Shown piece by piece: positions 59,727 through 64,000 of a stretch of DNA of 64,000 nucleotides. Position numbers and translations under genes: made by a program. The DNA comes from Macrothele yani (taxonomy: Eukaryota; Arthropoda; Arachnida; Araneae; Macrothelidae): positions 72,357,349 to 72,421,348 of the forward strand of contig CM076991.1 in assembly GCA_039090855.1 (NCBI GenBank). The letters run 5' to 3'. Every line of letters starts with the position of its first letter. The stretch's first letter is position 1. The notes beneath the pieces are model-generated. The model was not told the origin of the DNA, ran no database searches, and saw only the letters and a list, made by a program, of their open reading frames with translations.

Positions 59727-60480
59727 GCAAAAAAGAAATCTCGCGTGCGGCAACATGCAAGATATAGAGGCATCATTGTCATGGAGGGTGACATCCGACA
59801 CGCAAGATATTCGGCGAAAAAGAAATGTCTCGCAAGACCCGACATACGAGCTATAGAGGCATCACAGACGTGGCGGATGACACCTGACCTAGTCGGCAAA
59901 AAAGAAATTCCTCACGAGCGCCGACATCTGAGCTAGAGGCGTCGCAGATAACACCCGAGCTATTCAGTGAAAACTAAATTCCTCGCAAGCCATATTTTTT
60001 TAGTCTTTTGGTCGAAAAAAACGCACTTTACAGATAGTCCCTTCCCCACCAACGGAGGCGGAGCTTGTCACGTGATTCCCATCGGCACGGCGGGTGACAC
60101 CCGACACACAGATGAAGTTTTTTTCCGTTGAAAAAGAAACGTCTCGCGAATGCCCGATATGCGAGCTATAGGGGCGTCATCTGCGTGGCGAGTAACACCC
60201 GACCTATTAGACGAAAAAGAAATTTCTCGCGACCACCGACATGCGAGCTACAGAGGCTCATCGGAGTCTGGGGCACCCGGCACGCAGATGACGTTTCTTT
60301 TTCCAGTGAAAAAGAAACGTCTTGCGAGCCCTGACATGCGAGCTATAGGGGGCATCATCTGCGTGGCAAGTGACACCCAACCTCTTCGACGAAAAATAAA
60401 TGTCTCGCGACCACCGACATGCCAGCTATAGAGACGTCATCGGAGTGGCGGGTGAGCTATTCAGCGATTTTGTAATGTCG
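59727..60480. repeat. ~84-bp minisatellite, interrupted
   Basis: Units of the type GAAAAAGAAACGTCTCGCGA...CCGACATGCGAGCTATAG begin near 59729, 59812, 59894, 59968, 60127, 60210, 60303 and 60388. The left inverted end of the element at 59993 falls between the fourth and fifth. Related open frames are composition products. Confidence 0.85.
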
Positions 60481-60757
60481 GGTTTCACCCGACAGTCGAG
60501 TGAAAAGGGTTAAAACACGTTTGCACCGAAATTTTCACAAGCACAAAGCTACATGCAATCAATGTAAAGAGTTGGCAAAAGGCGATGAGCTGAGCTTAGT
60601 TTCCTCTCTACTTTTGCGCACGGTACTCTCAAATGGCTGTATGGGGAATCACATGACCAAACTCCGCCTCCATTGGCGAGGGAAGTCAGAACATCGAAGG
60701 CGTATAAGGGACTATATGTAAAGTGCGTTTTTTCGACCAAAAGACTAAAAAAAAATA
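59993..60757. mobile_element. Inverted-repeat element carrying minisatellite units
   Basis: The left end (59993-60080: TTTTTTAGTCTTTTGGTCGA, ACGCACTTTACAGATAGTCC) matches the inverted right end (about 60643-60757). The right arm has an extra ~30 bp near 60680-60705. The interior holds four minisatellite units and no transposase. Probable TA or A/T-rich target; no clear target duplication is visible. Confidence 0.7.
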
Positions 60758-60759
60758 AT

Positions 60760-63655
60760 TGAAATTGCGTGCAGGGATCGTGCGAGGGCTTATCCAAAGT
60801 TTTTTAGGGTTACTTCCGTTCTTGACATGGGAGAGCCATTTTCAGTTGTCCTTCGCGTCAACGAAATAGCTAATGACTGACCTGACGCTGTATTTATGTA
60901 ATCGCGCACCTTGCCCGGAATGAAATAACTATGCTATCCCAAAGAGCAGGGAACAACATATAAACAATCTCAATTGCACAGCACTCCGAAAGGACCACCA
61001 AACTATCAGTAAACAATCTTGATCAGGATTTCATAACGTACAGCATCGTTTCTCCTACATACCACGTGATTACAACAAAACTCCTCCATAAGCAAAAACA
61101 ATTTAATTTCCTACATCGCGAAAATCGTTGTTTTTTCGTCACTTTTGCTGAAAAAACAACGAATTAGAAGGTAGGTGAAAAACATTCCGAAATTTTGGGA
61201 TTAGCGGTACGGTACGTGTTGATTAAGCGTCGTTGTCACCAAATTAAGCGTAAACCTTAAAAAAGCGTTATTCGATTCGCCGTTTAAAACGACATTTTTT
61301 GCCGTGAAAAATGTTTTTTTTCGCTCTGCAATTTTTGCCGTGGATTGCCGTTTCACCGCAAATATTAAAATTTTTCGTAATTTGTAGCAGTTTGGCACAA
61401 GATAATGAAATTGCCGCAGTTCGGCGCAAACTTTCCATCACTGCCTAATGTAAGTATTGAGTCAAGATAAATAAATGTCATTGATGATCACTTTGCTAAT
61501 TTTTAATAAAAATGTAAATCCTTACTTGGTCACATATTCCTAGAAAATTACAACCCTCGATTATTTAAATCAAAGGGCTAATAAACTACTTTCAGTTTTA
61601 CATTTAAAATTATGAAGATCAAACATTGCTTTACCTTACATGATCAGTTCTTAACAGAAACAAGGGGAGGGGGAGCTGCTTTCATACAGTGATAAAAAAA
61701 TAAAAAATAGATTAAGAAAAATAATATGTGACATGGCTGTGCAAGCTAAGTTATTTTAAAACCAAGATATTAGGAATGATGTGATGCATTTCAGAAGATA
61801 AATTGCAAAACCATGAATGTGTATACATGCACACACAGCATTTAAGAGACTAACTTCTTTATGCCAAGAAACTAATTTAGTGGTGTGGTGTGTTCCTTAA
61901 TTCTGGTTCACTTCTTTCACTGAAAACAAGGATTGTAAAAATAGGAACAATCTGCTTTTTAGATGCACACGAGAACTGAGTAATACTACTTGCATTTAAA
62001 AAAGAAAAGTACTTTCATATTGCTGTGTTTTTCCCAAATACAGAAATGATTTGGTTGTCTAGCCAACCCAAAACCGGTGTTTCTGGCAGAGAGATGAGCT
62101 GCAACCAATATAAGCATAGGATGTAACATAACAATGTTTCCTGTTTTAAATATATTTTGGATGATAACACTTTTTTCCATAGACTTCAACAGAAGAGTGG
62201 TTGCACATACATTAGTAGTGTGATTGGTGATCAATTCAGCAAATATTTAAAAGGCATAACAAAATATTTAAGAATACCAATCATCTACACAACATGATCA
62301 ACTTTATCACAAAATGATTTTTTCTAGAACTGTAACTAAGCATTATTTGTTCTTGTGAGGAATTTCTGTTTTGAGAAGGATTGCTGTTATGTCTGATTGC
62401 TGTTTCCAATTACACAAGGATTTACAATCATTACACAGAGGTAGTTTCAGAAAAAGTTCAAAACCCTGAAATTTTTGAAGGAAAGGTACACTATGGCACA
62501 GATTTTATCAAGGTTTCAGTACACCAAATTACCTAACTAAATGACTCAAAGCATTGTTTCCCCATGGTTTATGAGAAAGTATTGTCTGGACATAGTACAA
62601 AGCTCCAGTACCACTAAGGCTTTATTCAGTACAGCTTCATTTCAAATATATCTGGAGTAGTAACATTTTGGAAAAGAGGAGACTGTTCATGGAAAAACAA
62701 TTACAGTAGCTTTAAGTGGTCACAGACATTTAATTATCTCATAGTTAATTTTTTCTTCAAACTAGATAAAAATTTTGAAATGCATTGACATTTCTTATGC
62801 CATGTCTAAACCAGACTTTTAAACAAAGGACACATTTATGGAATTTTATTAATGAATTATAAACTGTCATATGTTAAATTTTAATAACACTTGATCTATG
62901 TATTTTATGACACTTCTCACTAAAAAGACTATCAAATGAATAAAAAAAGTGAAGACAATTTTATGATACACATACATTAAATTTACAATTAATCATACAC
63001 AACTAAGATAATATCTACAGTTTTACATTGTAATAATCCACATCTGATACAGTATTTACCATAATAATTGATCTCATTCAGTGCAGGCAAACAGTCTTGA
63101 AAATAATAATTCTGAGCCTTGCATAATATTTAAATAAATAATATGACATTAATTACAATGAAATAATATTAACATCTTTACAAATATGACATATTTTCAT
63201 GACCACAACAAAAAGAATACTGCACACAGCAGACCATTAATAACAGCCAGAATATATCCTGTGTGAAAGGTATGCCCTGAAACTTCCCTATAAATACAGA
63301 AAAGATCATTAACATTACATTTATTTATGAAGATTCATTCTAAAAACTAATAGTGAAAATGACAACTACTACTGATAATCATTACTAGTCAAAATAGGTT
63401 AAGTACCTTAACATGTTGACCAAAGCTTTTGATGTTTTTAACACAATTACATCATGCCACGTAGATAACACCAGGATGGAAGTAATTCTGGGCTTTTAAA
63501 TTCAGTCGTAAAGGTGAATGTAATGCCTCGCATGTTCTTTTTTAATAAAAAAAAATATAAATGCAATATTATTGAAACTAAAAAAGAATCCCAGCTACAT
63601 CAAACAGCTCATGAGCCATGTTGTGACAGTTCTGTTTAATTAGTTTGAAACAGAA
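60760..63655. other. No recognisable feature
   Basis: Nothing I can name on either strand. 61197-61440 is locally GC/CG-enriched compared with its surroundings and may be an old element end. Confidence 0.45.
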
Positions 63656-63660
63656 AAGTT

Positions 63661-64000
63661 GATAAATACACAATTGACATGGATTAGAAATATCAAATAG
63701 AAGTCATTGCTCTTTCTACGTTTATAAGTGAGTCATGGAAAAATTCTCATTGGCCGCCACCTGGAATTGAACCCATGTCTTCCAATTATGCGCCAGACTT
63801 GCTTCCACTGCACCACAGTGGCCTTGAAATTCTCCAGACTTGCAGACGACAAACTGCCAAACACCACTTCGCAGGTTGCTTCTTTGGAGCCCCACACAAT
63901 GCTGTGGATTCATCAAAGATGAACAGCAGCAACTGAACAAATAACTAGAAGGCGAATGAATAATAAATACACAGTTGACATGGATTAGAAACATAGAAGT
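63661..64000. repeat. Direct repeat (about 40 bp) bracketing a tRNA-like SINE head, cut by window end
   Basis: ATAAATACACAATTGACATG at 63662 recurs with one change at 63963, about 301 bp later. The second copy reaches the window edge. It could be a target duplication of the SINE or the start of a tandem array. Confidence 0.6.
63752..63823 (-). mobile_element. tRNA-derived SINE head, second family
   Basis: Minus-strand GGCCACTGTGGTGCAGTGGA (A-box) and GGTTCAATTCC (B-box) have tRNA-like spacing. The sequence differs from the SINE family at 45688, so this is a separate tRNA-derived family. Confidence 0.65.

Overview
The window looks like intergenic DNA from an animal, most likely an invertebrate and possibly an arthropod. 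It is AT-rich and has no bacterial operon layout. It is filled with nested transposable elements of animal type: RTE and Tx1 LINEs, Penelope-like elements (PLEs) with hammerhead ribozymes, Tc1-type and hAT transposons, tRNA-derived SINEs and a miniature LTR element. I see no intact host protein gene. The exact taxon cannot be read from the sequence by eye.

Layout. 1-2.9 kb: short tandem repeats and a 1.1-kb foldback element. 2.9-16.2 kb: a 13.3-kb near-perfect palindrome with 6-bp target duplications and AG...CT ends. One arm carries a 1.8-kb insertion made of five 331-bp units, each with a tRNA-like fold. 16.4-20.6 kb: GA microsatellite, exon-like remnants of a THAP-domain gene, a diverged tandem repeat and a SINE. 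20.6-32.0 kb: an RTE LINE (10-bp target duplication) split by a tRNA-like segment, which is itself split by an 8.1-kb antisense Tx1-type LINE. 32.0-34.7 kb: two Tc1-type transposons side by side at a TA-rich junction. 35.0-36.6 kb: a satellite with a four-monomer higher-order period, then short GATGTTATGG-type repeats. 36.6-39.4 kb: a hAT transposon with an 8-bp target duplication and a decayed transposase. 39.5-46.9 kb: a ZBED5-like hAT-derived gene, broken by a full-length PLE. That PLE holds a 507-bp TRIM (LTRs with a tRNA-like segment, lysine-type primer site), a 1.2-kb hAT derivative and a SINE. A second SINE lies in the 3' part of the ZBED5-like gene. 48.9-52.4 kb: a 5'-truncated PLE hosting a Tc1-type transposon. 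55.5-58.6 kb: a PLE GIY-YIG remnant and a 2.4-kb non-autonomous hAT. 58.9-60.8 kb: minisatellites, an RTE tail and an inverted-repeat element carrying an 85-bp repeat. The rest is featureless apart from a tRNA-like SINE head at the right edge.

How the parts relate. The PLE, the truncated PLE and the 331-bp array share one architecture: an inverted fragment at one end joined to direct sequence. The array could therefore be a small passenger of the PLE reverse transcriptase. tRNA-like modules occur in five contexts: SINE heads, the LTRs of the TRIM, each unit of the 331-bp array, the arms of the palindrome, and the insertion target of the Tx1-type LINE. The candidates for something new are the palindrome, the tRNA-bearing array and the TRIM with a tRNA-like LTR.
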